A stretch of DNA of 60,797 nt, from NCBI GenBank assembly GCA_022841825.1, contig JALHQT010000011.1, positions 1 through 60,797 on the forward strand. Direction: 5' to 3'. The position numbers and the translations under genes are program-made. Below the pieces are notes generated by a model. The model saw only the letters and a program-made list of their open reading frames with translations, had not been told where the DNA came from and did not search any database. Of this stretch, positions 60,222-60,797 are shown one piece after another (the stretch's first letter is position 1; every line of letters starts with the position of its first letter). Origin of the DNA: Anaerolineae bacterium (GTDB lineage Bacteria; Chloroflexota; Anaerolineae; Aggregatilineales; Phototrophicaceae).

Positions 60222-60495
60222 TCAACGACTCGCAAAGACCTTTTCTCCCCGCTCTGCCCATGCCATCAGCACCAGCACATTGGAAGCGGCGCGCGGCGAG
60301 AGGGCGTCCGCCTGCGCTTGGATGGCGTGGACGATGGGGGTGCCAACCTCTACCAGATGACGCTGCAGGTAGACCTCGCATGCTTCCGCCGACTCCAGCC
60401 CGAAGTAGTCGAGCGAGACGCCGAAGAAGCGGCACAAACGCCGCACGGTATCGAGGCGCGGATTAGCGGCATCGCCCTGGATCAGGTTCAGCAGC
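60222..60495 (-). pseudogene. XRE-family regulator gene disrupted by an IS
   Basis: The minus frame LLNLIQGDAANPRLDTVRRL then CRFFGVSLDYFGLESAEACE is the second half of an XRE/Cro-type helix-turn-helix (residues after the recognition helix), followed by QRHLVEVGTPIVHAIQAQAD and a stop at 60222. The frame is broken at the IS end at 60496, inside the DNA-binding domain, so no functional regulator can be made. A shorter copy of its C-terminus is at 57816-57935. Confidence 0.78.
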
Positions 60496-60797
60496 TGTGG
60501 GGGGCTACTTCGCGTATCCGAGGGTAAAATGACGCCTCATGAGACTCGTCGATAGTCATCGTGCAGCCCACCCAGCACCGAAAAGGCAACGACCTGAGCG
60601 TCTGAGACTGACTCCCCTTCCGACCCTCGCAGTGCGATAGGAATGTGCCCCGACAGTCCTTGATGTGGACGATCTGTGTTGAAGTACACGACGTATTCCT
60701 TGACCACACGCTGCAACTGTCGTTCGTTGAGCACCAGCATCTGGTCCAAACATTCCCGTCGCACACTCTCCAGGAACCGTTCGCACACTGCATTGGC
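60496..60797 (-). mobile_element. Insertion sequence, truncated by the window end
   Basis: The IS end reads TGTGGGGGGCTACTTCGCG from 60496, with the sequence to 60567 almost the same as 11240-11312. The element carries the 3' part of a transposase gene and continues beyond the window. It belongs to the family of the element at 1-405, in the same orientation. Confidence 0.8.
60537..60797 (-). CDS. Integrase-core transposase, C-terminal part
   Basis: The last 86 codons of an rve-type transposase: ANAVCERFLESVRRECLDQM (with the catalytic Glu), VVKEYVVYFNTDRPHQGLSG and GGLHDDYRRVS before the stop. The 5' part lies beyond the window. The frame is intact in the visible part. Confidence 0.85.
   Translation of the reverse strand, partial: ANAVCERFLESVRRECLDQMLVLNERQLQRVVKEYVVYFNTDRPHQGLSGHIPIALRGSEGESVSDAQVVAFSVLGGLHDDYRRVS

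Noticed and set aside
1-60797. tRNA, rRNA or CRISPR arrays
   Set aside because: Gaps between genes were read for cloverleaf-like or regularly spaced repeats; none was convincing. The only short tandem repeats are coding (VWA linker) or IS ends.

Overview
The window looks like a chromosomal segment of a Chloroflexota (Anaerolineae-like) bacterium. The basis is circumstantial: fairly high GC, Pro/Thr-rich linkers of the PTxTSTP type in secreted proteins, NarL-type two-component systems, paired MacA/MacB-like transporters, a large hybrid kinase with many GAF domains, and a long glycoside-hydrolase locus. No rRNA or tRNA gene was found to settle the taxonomy. Both ends of the window lie inside copies of the same insertion-sequence (IS) family, so it may be a contig broken at repeats.

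Layout. 1-610: a truncated IS (minus-strand transposase with an in-frame stop) inserted into an RHS-repeat gene. 786-11147: a NarL-type sensor kinase and regulator, divergent from an efflux operon (two HlyD/MacA-like adaptors, one MacB-like ATPase, two MacB-like permeases, one SH3-domain membrane protein), followed by a secreted protein with a duplicated SH3-like domain. 11240-12689: an IS nested in an older IS remnant, which abuts the 3' scrap of a second DeoR-type regulator gene.

12686-43793 is a carbohydrate-utilisation locus of about 31 kb. A leftward operon carries cupin phosphoglucose isomerase, a cupin, a class I mannose-6-phosphate isomerase-like protein, a BadF/GlcNAc-kinase-like kinase, a six-hairpin glycosidase and a CE7-type acetyl esterase. 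A divergent rightward operon carries a sugar-binding protein, two ABC permeases (no ATPase), a GH4 enzyme with a CHGV motif, a GH63-like enzyme, a DUF6259-like enzyme and a DeoR-family regulator. A second divergent pair follows: leftward GH78 alpha-L-rhamnosidase-like, MGH1-like glycosidase, sulfatase and a tandem metallo-beta-lactamase protein; rightward GH38 alpha-mannosidase and an MFS transporter. Related AT-rich TGTTTTA sites overlap or follow the -10 boxes of three of these promoters, and TGTTTTGA half-sites flank the -10 of the regulator, which suggests one DeoR regulon. The gene content points to an acetylated, sulfated glycan containing deoxysugar, mannose and perhaps uronic acid; the substrate is an inference.

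43838-45238: a second IS inserted into another transposase gene. 45319-53490: a five-gene leftward signalling operon made of a receiver/thioredoxin-like/TrxR-like flavoprotein fusion without its redox cysteines, an AhpD-like protein, a 1352-residue hybrid kinase, an Hpt protein and a receiver-histidine kinase. 53964-60797: accessory region with a large serine recombinase (degraded zinc ribbon), a MltR-like protein, PAP2-like and small membrane proteins, a secreted VWA protein lying between two related XRE-regulator remnants, and the right-hand IS copy that interrupts one of these remnants.
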